A DNA stretch of 64,000 nt from an uncultured Acetatifactor sp. (GCA_947625255.1 CANQNT010000006.1:1-64000), one strand, 5' to 3'; positions 42,409 through 52,243 are shown, numbered from the stretch's first letter. Notes: generated by a model not told the origin, from the sequence alone. Numbers and translations: made by a program.

Positions 42409-43776
42409 TTGAAAAACGATTTTTCCAAAGGGAGTGTGGTGGGGAATATTCTTTCCATTGCGCTCCCTATGACTTTGGCGCAGCTGATTAATATCTTATA
42501 TAATGTGGTGGACAGAATGTACATAGGCCATATCCCCGGGGCGGACACGCTGCCGCTGACGGGCCTGGGACTGTGTATGCCCATTATTTCGGCAGTCATC
42601 GCTTTTTCCAATTTGTTCGGTATGGGCGGCGCGCCGCTTTGTTCCATTGCCCGGGGAAAGGGGAACGTGGAGGAGGCGGAGAAGATCATGGGAACCTCCT
42701 TCACGCTGCTGTTGATCACAGGGGTTGTCCTGACTGTGGTGGGACTGGGCTTCAAGCGTCCTCTTTTATATGCTTTTGGAGCCAGTGATGCCACTTATCC
42801 TTATGCCAATAGCTATCTGACGATTTATCTTCTGGGCAACCTTTTCGTATTGACCAGTCTGGGACTGAACAGCTTCATCAATGCCCAGGGTTTCGGGCGT
42901 GTGGGAATGATGACCACCTTGATTGGCGCCATATTGAATATCATTCTGGATCCCGTCTTTATTTTTGTACTGCATATGGGAATTCAGGGCGCCGCCATTG
43001 CCACCGTGATATCCCAGGCGGCGTCGGCGGTCTGGACGTTCACCTTTTTGACGGGAAAAAAGACGATTCTGCGCATTCGCCCGGCCTCCATGCGGCTGGA
43101 GTGGCGTAGGGTGCGGGAAATCGTGATGCTGGGAACCTCGGGTTTTATCATGTCCATTACCAATAGCATCGTCCAGGTGGTTTGCAATGCCACACTTTCC
43201 CATTATGGGGGAGACCTTTATGTAGGAGTTATGACAGTGCTGAATTCCATTCGGGAGATCACCATCATGCCGGTATCCGGTATCAATAATGGCGCCCAGC
43301 CGGTTATCAGCTTTAATTACGGCGCCGGAGAAAATGGCCGCATTCGGACCGCCATCCGCTTCACGGCTGCCGGCTGTATCGTCTATACCTTTTTGATCTG
43401 GGGGTTATTGTATTTGTTCCCGGCGCTTTTTATCAAGATTTTTAATGATGACGCCCGGCTTTTGGAGGCGGGGATTCCGTCCATGCACCTGTTTTTCTTC
43501 GGCTTCTTCATGATGGCCCTGCAGTTCTCCGGGCAGACCGTGTTTCAGGCGCTGGGAAAGGCAAAATATGCCATTTTCTTCTCTATCCTACGAAAAGTGA
43601 TCATTGTAACGCCGCTGACCGTGCTGCTCCCGCTTGTGGTAAAGCCCGCGGTAAACGGCGTATTCCTGGCCGAGGCGATCTCCAACTTCATAGGAGGCGC
43701 CGCCTGCTTCTGCACCATGCTTTATGTTACCAAAAAAGAACTGGGGATCCGGATCCTTTCCCGCTCCAAGGATTAA
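42409..43776 (+). CDS. MATE-family multidrug efflux transporter
   Basis: A 455-residue membrane protein with about 12 helices in two halves. The start KGSVVGNILSIALPMTLAQL and the segments GLGLCMPIISAVIAFSN and NNGAQPVISFNYGAGE are typical of Firmicutes MATE exporters. The start is a TTG at 42409, since GAAGGGG precedes it and no ATG fits. It exports cationic compounds in exchange for sodium or protons; the substrate is unknown. It is probably monocistronic, with its own promoter and operator-like repeat. Confidence 0.93.
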   Translation: MKNDFSKGSVVGNILSIALPMTLAQLINILYNVVDRMYIGHIPGADTLPLTGLGLCMPIISAVIAFSNLFGMGGAPLCSIARGKGNVEEAEKIMGTSFTLLLITGVVLTVVGLGFKRPLLYAFGASDATYPYANSYLTIYLLGNLFVLTSLGLNSFINAQGFGRVGMMTTLIGAILNIILDPVFIFVLHMGIQGAAIATVISQAASAVWTFTFLTGKKTILRIRPASMRLEWRRVREIVMLGTSGFIMSITNSIVQVVCNATLSHYGGDLYVGVMTVLNSIREITIMPVSGINNGAQPVISFNYGAGENGRIRTAIRFTAAGCIVYTFLIWGLLYLFPALFIKIFNDDARLLEAGIPSMHLFFFGFFMMALQFSGQTVFQALGKAKYAIFFSILRKVIIVTPLTVLLPLVVKPAVNGVFLAEAISNFIGGAACFCTMLYVTKKELGIRILSRSKD

Positions 43777-43778
43777 AC

Positions 43779-43807
43779 TTGCATTTCCGGGGAGAATGGT
43801 TTATACT
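43779..43807 (+). promoter_or_regulatory. Possible promoter of the kinase-like gene
   Basis: TTGCAT (43779-43784) and TATACT (43802-43807) with a 17-bp spacer, about 50 bases before the ATG at 43856. The -35 is weak. Confidence 0.4.
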
Positions 43808-43855
43808 TATGGAGGTATCAGAGGGGATGTTTTTACCGTGCAAGGAGGTCTTACA

Positions 43856-44341
43856 ATGAAGCTAGTCATTACTATGAGTAGGCGGTATGGAACAGGCGCG
43901 AGCATGATTGCCGAAGAATTGTCGAAGAGATTGGGAATCCACGTTTACGACAAGGCATATATCGAGCACGAACTGGAGGGAGACAGTTACGCGTCCGAGG
44001 CAGAAGTGATACGCCGTCTTGCCGATCAGCCCTGCATCATTTTGGGGAGATGCGCTTCGGAGATTTTAAAGGGCAGACCGGATGTTTTCAATATTTATGT
44101 CAGCGCGGCCAAGGAGGATCGTATTCGCCGCACGATGGAGAAAGAGAATCTTCCCTACGAAGAGGCCAAGACTATGCTGGAGAAAAATGACAAGGAACGA
44201 GCGGATTATTATAACCAGCATACTGGAAAACTTTGGGGAGATGTCAATAATTACCACATGATTTTGGACACCTCCGCCCTGGGGATTGAGAATTGTGCGG
44301 ATATTCTGATGAAATATTTTGAACGGATGGAGATCATCTGA
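43856..44341 (+). CDS. Cytidylate-kinase-like protein
   Basis: A 161-residue P-loop protein of the cytidylate-kinase-like family (PF13189). SRRYGTGASMIAEELSKRLG contains the nucleotide-binding loop, followed by VYDKAYIE, CIILGRCASEIL and EKNDKERADYYNQHTG, the lid-like segment. It is shorter than the usual 200 residues, lacking about 40 after the first strand-helix pair. The phosphoryl acceptor is not known for the family. Strong AAGGAGG before the ATG. It ends at a strong bidirectional terminator. Confidence 0.85.
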   Translation: MKLVITMSRRYGTGASMIAEELSKRLGIHVYDKAYIEHELEGDSYASEAEVIRRLADQPCIILGRCASEILKGRPDVFNIYVSAAKEDRIRRTMEKENLPYEEAKTMLEKNDKERADYYNQHTGKLWGDVNNYHMILDTSALGIENCADILMKYFERMEII

Positions 44342-44369
44342 TCAGGGACTCTACATAGAAATCGAAACC

Positions 44370-44417
44370 GCGCCCGGCGCGCCAACATGCTGTTGCAATG
44401 TTTGGCGCGCCGGGCGC
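44370..44417. terminator. Very strong bidirectional hairpin
   Basis: GCGCCCGGCGCGCCAA (from 44370) pairs without mismatch with TTGGCGCGCCGGGCGC (to 44417). T-rich bases follow on both strands. It separates the kinase-like gene from the convergent OFA transporter gene. Confidence 0.8.
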
Positions 44418-44468
44418 TTCCTTTATGGATTGTCATTTCCCGGCAATCCTTTATCAGTTGTATAAAAT

Positions 44469-45728
44469 TTATTTCGCCTTATCCTTATTGGACTTGGGCA
44501 CTACGAAGAAGCAGACCAACAGCGCGATAATATACAGGGTCAGTGTGAAGTACAGCACGTTCTGATACCCGGTAGGGTTAATGGAATGTCCGGCCCCGTC
44601 GTCAACGAAGCTGCCGGTGTGGTTCACGATCAAGGTGGCGATCTGGTTGCCGGTCAGGCCGGCAAACGCCCATGCGGACAGGCATAAGCCATGAATACGG
44701 CTGATGGACTTCATGCCGAAGTGGTCAGACAGCAAGGCGGGCACATTGCTGAAGCCGCCGCCGTAGCCCGCGTTTACCACGAACAGAAGCGGGATCACCA
44801 GGAAGACAATGCTGTTGGAAATGCCGCTGGTCACCATGGTCAGTGCCGTTACAAGAATGGAAGCGATGAAGATCAGCTTGTACACGGTGTTGCGGTCTTT
44901 CAGCTTGTCGCCCAGAGTGGAAAGCCCCAGTCGTCCGCCTGCGTTGAACACGGCGGTGATGGAACTGATGATTCCGGCAAAGGCGCTGAGGCCGATGGCG
45001 GAAACAATACTCTTTTCCTGGGAAATCAGGGCCAGGCCACAGGTGATGTTGATATAGAACATAATCCAGATGCCGATAAAGGTCTTATTTTTCAAAATGC
45101 TGATGACGCTTTCGCCGCTGCTCTCCTTAGGCTCCACCCAACCCTGGGGCTTTGCCAGGAGAATGTGGCCGACAAACATCATAATAAAGTAAATGACGGC
45201 CAGAATATAGAACATGGCCACGATGCCGAAGCGGTCCTGCAGGAACTCCATTATGGGGCTGGCAATTACCTTGGCCAGACCAAAGCCCGCGATGGACAAG
45301 CCGGTGGCCAGACCTTTTTGATCGCTGAACCACAGCATCAGGGTCTTGACGGGGGACAGATAACCGGTTCCCAGGCCGATGCCCATGATCACTCCATAGC
45401 TCAGGAACACGCCGATAACGGAACGATTGTAGATGAAAAAGCCGGTTCCGGCCATGCCTACGGAAAAGCAGATGGCGGAAATCAGGGATGCTTTATGAAT
45501 GTCGCGCTCCACAAAGGGTCCGAGGAAAGCGGCAGACATACCCAGGAAGAAGATGGCGAGGCTGAAAGCCCATTCGATCGTGCTCTTGCTCACGTTTACG
45601 CCGCCCTCTACAAAATAAGACACGATGGATTCACTGACAAGAGACCAACAGTACACGGTACCGATGCTGCAGTGAAGCAGCAGGGCCGGGATGGCCGCGC
45701 GAATCCATTTGTTTTGGATTTTGATCAT
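44469..45728 (-). CDS. OFA-family MFS transporter (oxalate/formate antiporter-like)
   Basis: A 419-residue 12-helix major facilitator. WIRAAIPALLLHCSIGTVYC, GVIMGIGLGTGYLSPVKT, and YGGGFSNVPALLSDHFGMK are hallmarks of the OFA group. It probably exchanges small carboxylates such as oxalate/formate or lactate/pyruvate; the actual substrate is unassigned. The ATG at 45728 follows AAGGAGAAC. It stands alone, with a promoter upstream and a strong terminator downstream. Confidence 0.92.
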   Translation of the reverse strand: MIKIQNKWIRAAIPALLLHCSIGTVYCWSLVSESIVSYFVEGGVNVSKSTIEWAFSLAIFFLGMSAAFLGPFVERDIHKASLISAICFSVGMAGTGFFIYNRSVIGVFLSYGVIMGIGLGTGYLSPVKTLMLWFSDQKGLATGLSIAGFGLAKVIASPIMEFLQDRFGIVAMFYILAVIYFIMMFVGHILLAKPQGWVEPKESSGESVISILKNKTFIGIWIMFYINITCGLALISQEKSIVSAIGLSAFAGIISSITAVFNAGGRLGLSTLGDKLKDRNTVYKLIFIASILVTALTMVTSGISNSIVFLVIPLLFVVNAGYGGGFSNVPALLSDHFGMKSISRIHGLCLSAWAFAGLTGNQIATLIVNHTGSFVDDGAGHSINPTGYQNVLYFTLTLYIIALLVCFFVVPKSNKDKAK

Positions 45729-45756
45729 AGCGTTCTCCTTTTTATAATGATATTTT

Positions 45757-45786
45757 ATGATATGTAGGCGGATTGTTGGTGTTCAA
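45757..45786 (-). promoter_or_regulatory. Promoter of the OFA transporter gene
   Basis: On the minus strand TTGAAC (45786-45781), an 18-bp spacer and TATCAT (45762-45757), about 30 bases before the ATG at 45728. Confidence 0.55.
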
Positions 45787-45896
45787 TCCGACCCTTTCGA
45801 TCATTTTACTCCATAGAACTACAATTTGCAAGCTTGTATTTGTAGGAAAAAGGGGGAAAAGAGAAAAATTGTAGTGCGGCCAGGGGAACTGTCCGG

Positions 45897-45927
45897 TATA
45901 ATAAGATTGTAAGAAATCTGTAAGAAA
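45897..45927 (+). promoter_or_regulatory. TATAAT box and phased TGTAAGAAA repeats
   Basis: TATAAT (45897-45902) is followed by TGTAAGAAA at 45908-45916 and again at 45919-45927, an 11-bp step. The repeats look like response-regulator boxes. The gene they would have served, a regulator before the broken kinase at 45967, is not present. Confidence 0.45.
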
Positions 45928-45966
45928 CCCGCTTTATTTTTTGTAAAAAATAGGGTACAGATCCTG

Positions 45967-46582
45967 ATGGCGGTGGCCGAGGAGCCTCTGATCTATACGG
46001 AGATGGATGGAAACGGCGGTTATATTGAGATGGGTAATTCACTGTATCGGATCAGGAAAGGGCTGGAGAAAAACAGGTTCTATCTGCCTTGGTTCCTGGG
46101 ATGTCTGGTGCTGGGGCTGCTGCTTATGTTGGCCTCCCTTTTCCTGTCCGGGGCGAGGCGGGAGGCGAAACGCCGCATCGCAGGGTGAAATGATTGCCAG
46201 CAGGCTCATATTCCGTACCAGCTTTCCGGCGAATCCGGTGCTGATCAAGGCGGATGGGCAGCGTCTGTACCGCGTGTTCCAGAATTTGTTCCAAAATGTG
46301 ATCAAATATTCTTTTGCAGGATCCCGTGTGCATATCACATTGGAAGAAGACGGGGCCATGGCCGTGGCCAGTGTCAAAAACGTTTCTCGGGAGGAATTGA
46401 ACCCGGATGTGAAATATGCGGAAAGGTTTACGCGGGGGGATCAAAGCCGCACGGACGGAGGCGGCGGATTGGGCTTATCCATTGCACAGAGCTTTACGGA
46501 GGCCTGCGGAGGACAGTTTGCATTGGAGACGATCGCGGATTTGTTTGTGGCTAAGGTGAGCTTCCCCGTTGTAAAGGAATAA
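45967..46582 (+). pseudogene. Histidine kinase with internal deletion and frameshift
   Basis: The first frame (to 46188) encodes the end of an extracytoplasmic sensor region, LYRIRKGLEKNRFYL, and a membrane helix (LGCLVLGLLLMLASLFL). The second frame (from about 46190) encodes the ATPase domain: KADGQRLYRVFQNLFQNVIK (N box), RFTRGDQSRTDGGGGLGLSI (G box). The dimerisation domain with the phosphorylated His is deleted at the junction, and the frames differ. Its start and the partner regulator are also missing. A dead sensor gene. Confidence 0.85.
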
Positions 46583-46761
46583 GCGGCGGGAAAAAGGAAC
46601 TTCTCCGTTTTTTCTTAAGATTTTCGGAAGTGTCTTGACTTTTGTGTTCCGAAATTTTACTCTAGGAATGTCTGATCGATATGGCCGGGCGGCTTTGGCA
46701 CGGTGTGGGGATCTGGAAAGGAACTGCCCGCGGAAGTCGAGAAGAGCGGAGAGGAAGATAT

Positions 46762-48540
46762 ATGAGGCGTTGGAAATGCGTAATTTTAGCCGGGACGCTG
46801 GCATTGGGCCTGGTGCTTGGCGGATGTGTGCGCACGGAAGAGAATCCTGATTTGGAAGATATAGTCATCAATTTATATGATCCCGTTTCCGGTTATGTAG
46901 GGGTGCAAGGCGGCTGGTATGGTCATATTCTTGAAAAGATGTTTCATGTTACGTTGAATTTTCTGGATACCGCGCAGGAGGGAGCCTTTGAAGAAGCGGA
47001 TTTATTGATTTTGAACCGGGAGGCTCCCATCTTTGAAGAAGCGGACAGCGGGCTTGCCGTGGGCTCTGAGGGAGTGGGCGGCGAGTCGGCCTCCGGTTCC
47101 GGCAAAGCGGGTGATTTGTTGTCCGGCAACCCTACGATGCGGGATTTGTTGGGCGAATGGGTGGAATCAGGGGCGTTTCTGGACCTGGAGCCTTATTTGC
47201 AGGACTTGGAAATCTGGCAGTATGAAAGCCAGCTGCGTTATTGGAATGAGGACCTGGCAGAGGACGGAGTTTATGTGATTCCCTCTGAGATCAGCCGTAT
47301 GTCGGCAGAGACTCCTACCGAGGAGGATCTGCCCCATTATGGAATTTATATTCAGTGGCAGACCTATGGAGAAGCCGGTTATCCGAGGATCAGGAATCAG
47401 GAAGAGTTACGGAAGGTTTTGAGCTGGATGCAGAAGGTGGCGGTGGAGGCCGGCAGGACGGACTGGGTAGGGTGTGCCTTGTATCGTGAGGAAGGCGACG
47501 ATATTCTGGATCAGCTTGCGCGGATCATTGGAGCATATGGTTATGAGACGCTGGGCTTTGTAATGTATCGGCAGAATGATCGGAGTACCGTGGGGCTGCT
47601 GGAGGATGGCCTGTTGGGATCGGACGGTGTGTTGGAGCATGCGGTTAAGTGGTTGTGGAACGCGAATCAACTGGGACTGTTGGATCCGGCATCCCCTCGT
47701 CAAAGCAGGCAGGAGGTTTTGCGGAAATATGGACAAGGCCTGGTTGGAGCGCACATGGAGCCGGGACTGGGCATCGAAGGCTATGAATTGGCGCCCCTGG
47801 AGGATATGGAAGTGGTATCCTATGGGGGCAATCCCAAGGGAACCCTGGAAACGGTGGTTGCCGTAAGAGCCGGTACCCCGTATCCGGAACGGGCAGCGGA
47901 GCTGATCAATTGGTTATATTCCGCGGAAGGCATTATGGACGGCGGAACTCATACGGGAGCGCATACGGCGGGCCCTATTGGACTGACCTGGCAGGTACAG
48001 GAGGGAGAGCCGGTCTTGACGGAGTTTGGAGAGCGCGTGCTGCAGGGCCAGGAAGATTTGGTGCTTTCCGATGAATGGGGCGGCGGGACCTGGCAGGAGG
48101 GATACAGCCGCTTGAGCCTGCGTCCGGTGTTGTCCGTGGAGGTCAGCCCGTCCGGTTTTCTTTATAATTATAAGATGTGGAATTCTGTGGCACGCCGGAC
48201 GGATGAATTGTGGACGGACTGGTGTCAACGACTGCAGGCCGTGGATGCCATGGAATATCTGGTGGATCACGGGAATCTTTCCGTCATTCCCGCCTATATT
48301 GCGCCCGATGGAGAGAAGTATCGCGATACGGAGGAAATCGCCGCGCTGCGGGCTTCCTGCAAAGAGGCGATAGAAGAATCCTTGTGGAACATCATTTTTT
48401 GCCAAACCGAACAAGAGTACAAAGAGCTTTGGGCAAAGATGGTGATGGAAGCCGAAGAACAGGGATATGAAGAGATTCTTCGCTTTGACGAGCAGAGGGC
48501 TGAAAATCTGCGTAAGGAAAGAGAAATGGCCGCCCGGTAA
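46762..48540 (+). CDS. Solute-binding lipoprotein of an ABC importer
   Basis: A 592-residue lipoprotein; signal peptide with lipobox LGGC (Cys about residue 22). The mature part starts with IVINLYDPVSGYVGVQGGWY and resembles family-1 solute-binding proteins with a large insertion of Ser/Gly-rich sequence (about 95-115). EQEYKELWAKMVMEAEEQGY near the end matches the C-terminal helix of oligosaccharide-binding proteins such as LplA/YtcQ types. The start is the ATG at 46762 behind GAGAGGAAG. No permeases adjoin it. It precedes the pectin locus by 285 bases and may feed it, but its ligand cannot be read. Confidence 0.82.
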   Translation: MRRWKCVILAGTLALGLVLGGCVRTEENPDLEDIVINLYDPVSGYVGVQGGWYGHILEKMFHVTLNFLDTAQEGAFEEADLLILNREAPIFEEADSGLAVGSEGVGGESASGSGKAGDLLSGNPTMRDLLGEWVESGAFLDLEPYLQDLEIWQYESQLRYWNEDLAEDGVYVIPSEISRMSAETPTEEDLPHYGIYIQWQTYGEAGYPRIRNQEELRKVLSWMQKVAVEAGRTDWVGCALYREEGDDILDQLARIIGAYGYETLGFVMYRQNDRSTVGLLEDGLLGSDGVLEHAVKWLWNANQLGLLDPASPRQSRQEVLRKYGQGLVGAHMEPGLGIEGYELAPLEDMEVVSYGGNPKGTLETVVAVRAGTPYPERAAELINWLYSAEGIMDGGTHTGAHTAGPIGLTWQVQEGEPVLTEFGERVLQGQEDLVLSDEWGGGTWQEGYSRLSLRPVLSVEVSPSGFLYNYKMWNSVARRTDELWTDWCQRLQAVDAMEYLVDHGNLSVIPAYIAPDGEKYRDTEEIAALRASCKEAIEESLWNIIFCQTEQEYKELWAKMVMEAEEQGYEEILRFDEQRAENLRKEREMAAR

Positions 48541-48763
48541 TGGTAAGGGCGGAGGCGGCTTTGTCCGGGCCGCCGGTCTTGCGTTCTCCCGCATGGAAGG
48601 CTGGTATCTCGCAAAATCCTGTGGGATCACGGAAAAGTACCGGTTTCTTTCATATGTCCGCCTCCTGGCATATGCTTCCGGGAAAATCGACCGTTATGGT
48701 TCGGAGCCATCTTTGTAAAAAATGATTTTATGACGTTTTCCTATGTGCAAAAGGCGGAAAAAG

Positions 48764-48772
48764 TGATATAAT
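48764..48772 (+). promoter_or_regulatory. Extended -10 promoter of the GH105/GH112 operon
   Basis: TGA-TATAAT at 48764-48772 with no good -35. It lies about 50 bases before the ATG at 48825. The GCAAT-type operator seen at the other promoters of the locus is absent here. Bases 48541-48763 show no gene. Confidence 0.55.
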
Positions 48773-48824
48773 GTGAACAACCTGTTAATGGAGTTGGCCG
48801 CAGGGGCGGCAGAACGGAGGAAAT

Positions 48825-49877
48825 ATGCTGAAATTAGAGTATGATAAGCAACAAATTGAAGAAGTGATCGATCGCATCGTACATAAGACCATGAATATGG
48901 ACCTGACCTGGGACTGGCCTTGCGGCGTAGCCTATTATGGGATCGGCAAGGCTTATGAGAAGACCGGCAAGGAGGAATATCTTACCTTGCTCCGGGATCG
49001 GGTGGATGAACTGATCGAGCTGGGACTGCCCAAGGTATGGACGGTCAACGCCTGTGCCATGGGACATTGTCTGATCACCTTGTATAACGCTACCGGGGAT
49101 CAGAGGTATTGGGACATCCTGATGAGCAAGATTGAATATCTCCGTCATGACGCGCTGCGTTTCGGCGACAATGTGCTGCAGCACACCGTGTCCGCCAACA
49201 ATGACTTCCCGGAGCAGGCCTGGGCGGATACCTTGTTCATGGCGGCTTATCTTCTTCTGCGCGTGGGCGTCATGGAGCAGGACAAGGACATGATCGACGA
49301 CGCGCTGAATCAGTGGTACTGGCATATCAAATATCTGCAGAATCCCAGCAGCGGAATCTATTATCATGGCTACAACAATATCACGGGCGACCATATGTCC
49401 GGCATTTACTGGGGCAGGGCCAACGCGTGGGCGGCTTATACCATGTCCCAGGTAGGCAGCGTGCTGCCGCAGTGCTATCTGTATCCCAAGTACATCGATA
49501 TCGCGGGCTCCCTGAACGAGCAGCTGGCCGCGCTGAAGACGCTGCAGACGGAGAACGGCTTGTGGAGAACGGTTCTGGACGATCCGGAGTCTTATGAAGA
49601 GGTGTCCGCTTCCGCCGGAATCGCCGCGGCCATGCTGGAGAGAGGCAATCCGCTGCATTCCAAATATATCAACAAGGCGATCAAGGGACTGCTGGCCAAT
49701 GTCAGCGAGGACGGCAAGGTGATGAACGTGTCCGGCGGCACCGCCGTGATGAACGACGTGGATGGCTACCGCAACATTCCCAAGGCCTGGATCCAGGGCT
49801 GGGGCCAGGGCCTGGCGCTGGCGTTCTTCTCCACGCTGCTGGTATCTGACCAGATTGCCAAGGATGGCGCTCTGTAA
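48825..49877 (+). CDS. GH105 unsaturated glycuronyl hydrolase
   Basis: A 350-residue (alpha/alpha)6-barrel enzyme that removes the 4,5-unsaturated galacturonic acid left by pectate or rhamnogalacturonan lyases. LTWDWPCGVAYYGIGKAYEK and QAWADTLFMAAYLLLRVG (probable catalytic Asp135) are typical, as are YWGRANAWAAYTMSQV and SASAGIAAAMLERG. There is no signal peptide, so it acts in the cytoplasm on imported oligosaccharides. Strong GGAGG ribosome site. It is followed after 130 bases by the GH112 phosphorylase gene in the same direction. YteR-like unsaturated rhamnogalacturonyl hydrolase is the most likely specificity, given the PL4 lyase nearby. Confidence 0.9.
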   Translation: MLKLEYDKQQIEEVIDRIVHKTMNMDLTWDWPCGVAYYGIGKAYEKTGKEEYLTLLRDRVDELIELGLPKVWTVNACAMGHCLITLYNATGDQRYWDILMSKIEYLRHDALRFGDNVLQHTVSANNDFPEQAWADTLFMAAYLLLRVGVMEQDKDMIDDALNQWYWHIKYLQNPSSGIYYHGYNNITGDHMSGIYWGRANAWAAYTMSQVGSVLPQCYLYPKYIDIAGSLNEQLAALKTLQTENGLWRTVLDDPESYEEVSASAGIAAAMLERGNPLHSKYINKAIKGLLANVSEDGKVMNVSGGTAVMNDVDGYRNIPKAWIQGWGQGLALAFFSTLLVSDQIAKDGAL

Positions 49878-50007
49878 TGTGCGGCAGTCCGGCCGGCGGC
49901 CCTGCGGGAGGAGCAAGGTGTCCAGGGGGGTGAGGAGTCCCTCGATTTTGGCGGCTGGACTGCTGTTTTTGGACAGAATCGAATAAAAACGGATAGGAGA
50001 ATCGAGA

Positions 50008-52161
50008 ATGAGCAAGACAATTGGCGGTTTTACCCTGCCAGGGGAATCGGGATATGAGGATCTGACACTGAAAATGGCCAGAAAGTGGGGCGCGGATGTC
50101 ATCCGTGACAGTGACGGCACGGTTTTGTCGGACGAGATCGTTCACGCGGGCTATGGGATCTATTCCACGATCTGCATTATCAGGGATCATAATGAATGGG
50201 CGAAGAAGAATCAGGATAAACTGCAGCAGACCTTTCTCTGCACGCCGGCGGCGGTGGCGGAGTCGGATACCGTCACCATGAACCTGATGGAGAGCTTTTT
50301 CGAGGAGCAGTTTCGGATCAACGACAGCCCCGCGGCAATGAAGTATTGGGAAGTTTACGACAGAACCTCCAACGAGCTGGTGGACGTCTGCAAGTGGACC
50401 TACGATCCGGAGAGCGGAAGCGTGACGGTGACGGGAATCGTTCCTTTCCATAAATATACGGTGAGTTTCCTGGCTTATCGTATCTGGGAAGAGATTTCCA
50501 TGTACAATCACACCACCAATCACTGGGACAAGGAGCATTTGATGCAGATTGATCCCAGATATCCTGAGACCCAGGAATATATGCTGGGGTGGATGAAAAA
50601 TTGGTGCGAAACCCATCCGGACACCACGGTGGTGCGGTTTACTTCCATGTTCTATAATTTCGTGTGGATCTGGGGCAGCGATCTAAGGAACCGGCAGTTG
50701 TTCTCCGACTGGGGTTCCTATGATTTCACCGTGAGCGACAGGGCCCTGGACGAATTCCAGGAGAAATATGGCTACCGTATGACGGCCGAGGACTTTATCA
50801 ATAAAGGAAATCTGCACGTTACCCATATGCCCGGCAATGAGCGCAAGACGGATTGGATGGCCTTTGTCAATGATTTTGTCATCAGCTTTGGCAAAAAGCT
50901 GATCGACATGGTGCATAGCTATGGGAAAAAGGCTTATGTATTCTATGACGACAGCTGGGTAGGCGTGGAGCCTTATAATGGCAGGTTCCAGGAATTCGGT
51001 TTTGACGGCCTGATCAAGTGCGTGTTCTCCGGCTATGAAGCCAGACTTTGCGCTGGGGTGGATGTGCCGACCCATGAGCTGCGGCTGCATCCGTATCTGT
51101 TTCCCGTAGGCTTGGGCGGCGCGCCGACCTTTACGGAGGGCGGCAACCCTACTTTGGATGCCAAGAAGTATTGGAACAGCGTAAGACGCGCCCTGCTGCG
51201 TGAACGCATCGACCGCATCGGCCTGGGCGGATATCTGCATCTGGTAGAGCCGTATCCTGATTTTTGTGATTATATTGAAAAAGTGGCCGACGAGTTCCGT
51301 CTGATTCGTACGTTCCATGACGCGGGAAAGCCCTACAGCATCAAGACCAGGGTGGCGGTGCTGCACAGCTGGGGGAAGCTGCGTTCCTGGACCTTGTCAG
51401 GACATTTTCATGAGACCTATATGCACGACCTGATCCATATCAACGAAGCGTTGTCCGGACTTCCCGTGGATGTCAGCTTTATAAGTTTCCAGGATGTGAA
51501 GAACGGCGCGCTGAAGGATGTGGACGTGGTGATCAACGCAGGCTATGCGGGAAGTGCCTGGAGCGGCGGTGACAATTGGAAGGATGACGAAGTGGTGACG
51601 GCGCTGACCAAATGGGTCCATGAGGGTGGCACGTTCATTGGCGTCAACGAGCCTTCAGCGGTGGACGGCTACGACCGTTACTTCCGTATGGCCCATGTCC
51701 TGGGCGTGGACGAGGATACCGGCGCCAGAGTCTGCCATGGCAAGTGGACCTTTGACGCGGCTGATCCCGACGGCATCCTGCCGGATGGAACCTCGTTGGA
51801 GAGTAAAACCGGCAGATATCTGACGGACGGCAAGGCAAAAGTCCTGCTGGCGGACGGCGATCGTCCGGTGGTAACCATCAACGACTTCGGAAAAGGCAAA
51901 GGTATCTACATGGCATCTTTCCAGGTAAACCTGATAAACACCAGAGCCCTTTACCAGCTGATCCGCTATGCCTCAGGCGAGGGCCTGAGCGGATTATACA
52001 TGACCGACAACCTCTATACGGAATGTGCCTACTATCCTCAGAGCCGCAAACTGGTGGCCATCAACAACAGTGATCAGGAACAGACCACCACCATCGCTAC
52101 TGAAGCCGGCGACAAAACCATCACCATCGCTCCCTACGACACGGCAATTCTGGAACTATAA
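50008..52161 (+). CDS. GH112 phosphorylase, probably D-galactosyl-beta-1,4-L-rhamnose phosphorylase
   Basis: A 717-residue cytoplasmic enzyme of family GH112. The start GGFTLPGESGYEDLTLKMAR and WGADVIRDSDGTVLSDEIVH are unmistakable; VGLGGAPTFTEGGNPTLD and LGGYLHLVEPYPDFCDYI also match. Length equals the family norm. GH112 enzymes split beta-galactosides with phosphate to galactose-1-phosphate. Known specificities are galacto-/lacto-N-biose and galactosyl-1,4-rhamnose. The latter, described in Clostridium phytofermentans, fits a locus with PL4 and GH105 enzymes, because galactan side chains of RG-I attach to rhamnose O-4. The specificity is inference from context. A strong terminator follows. 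Confidence 0.92.
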   Translation: MSKTIGGFTLPGESGYEDLTLKMARKWGADVIRDSDGTVLSDEIVHAGYGIYSTICIIRDHNEWAKKNQDKLQQTFLCTPAAVAESDTVTMNLMESFFEEQFRINDSPAAMKYWEVYDRTSNELVDVCKWTYDPESGSVTVTGIVPFHKYTVSFLAYRIWEEISMYNHTTNHWDKEHLMQIDPRYPETQEYMLGWMKNWCETHPDTTVVRFTSMFYNFVWIWGSDLRNRQLFSDWGSYDFTVSDRALDEFQEKYGYRMTAEDFINKGNLHVTHMPGNERKTDWMAFVNDFVISFGKKLIDMVHSYGKKAYVFYDDSWVGVEPYNGRFQEFGFDGLIKCVFSGYEARLCAGVDVPTHELRLHPYLFPVGLGGAPTFTEGGNPTLDAKKYWNSVRRALLRERIDRIGLGGYLHLVEPYPDFCDYIEKVADEFRLIRTFHDAGKPYSIKTRVAVLHSWGKLRSWTLSGHFHETYMHDLIHINEALSGLPVDVSFISFQDVKNGALKDVDVVINAGYAGSAWSGGDNWKDDEVVTALTKWVHEGGTFIGVNEPSAVDGYDRYFRMAHVLGVDEDTGARVCHGKWTFDAADPDGILPDGTSLESKTGRYLTDGKAKVLLADGDRPVVTINDFGKGKGIYMASFQVNLINTRALYQLIRYASGEGLSGLYMTDNLYTECAYYPQSRKLVAINNSDQEQTTTIATEAGDKTITIAPYDTAILEL

Positions 52162-52243
52162 AAAACAAATGAAAAGGAAAGTTAAAACAGGGAGATCACT
52201 TTTTAAGTTTACGGTATCTGCAAGAGGGATTAGATTGTAAACG

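Noticed and set aside
44691-45767. 358-codon open frame on the + strand
   Set aside because: It runs antisense to the OFA transporter; its His/Asp/Gly-rich translation is typical of a shadow of membrane-protein codons.
48834-50120. 428-codon open frame on the minus strand
   Set aside because: Antisense to GH105 and the start of GH112, both well supported.
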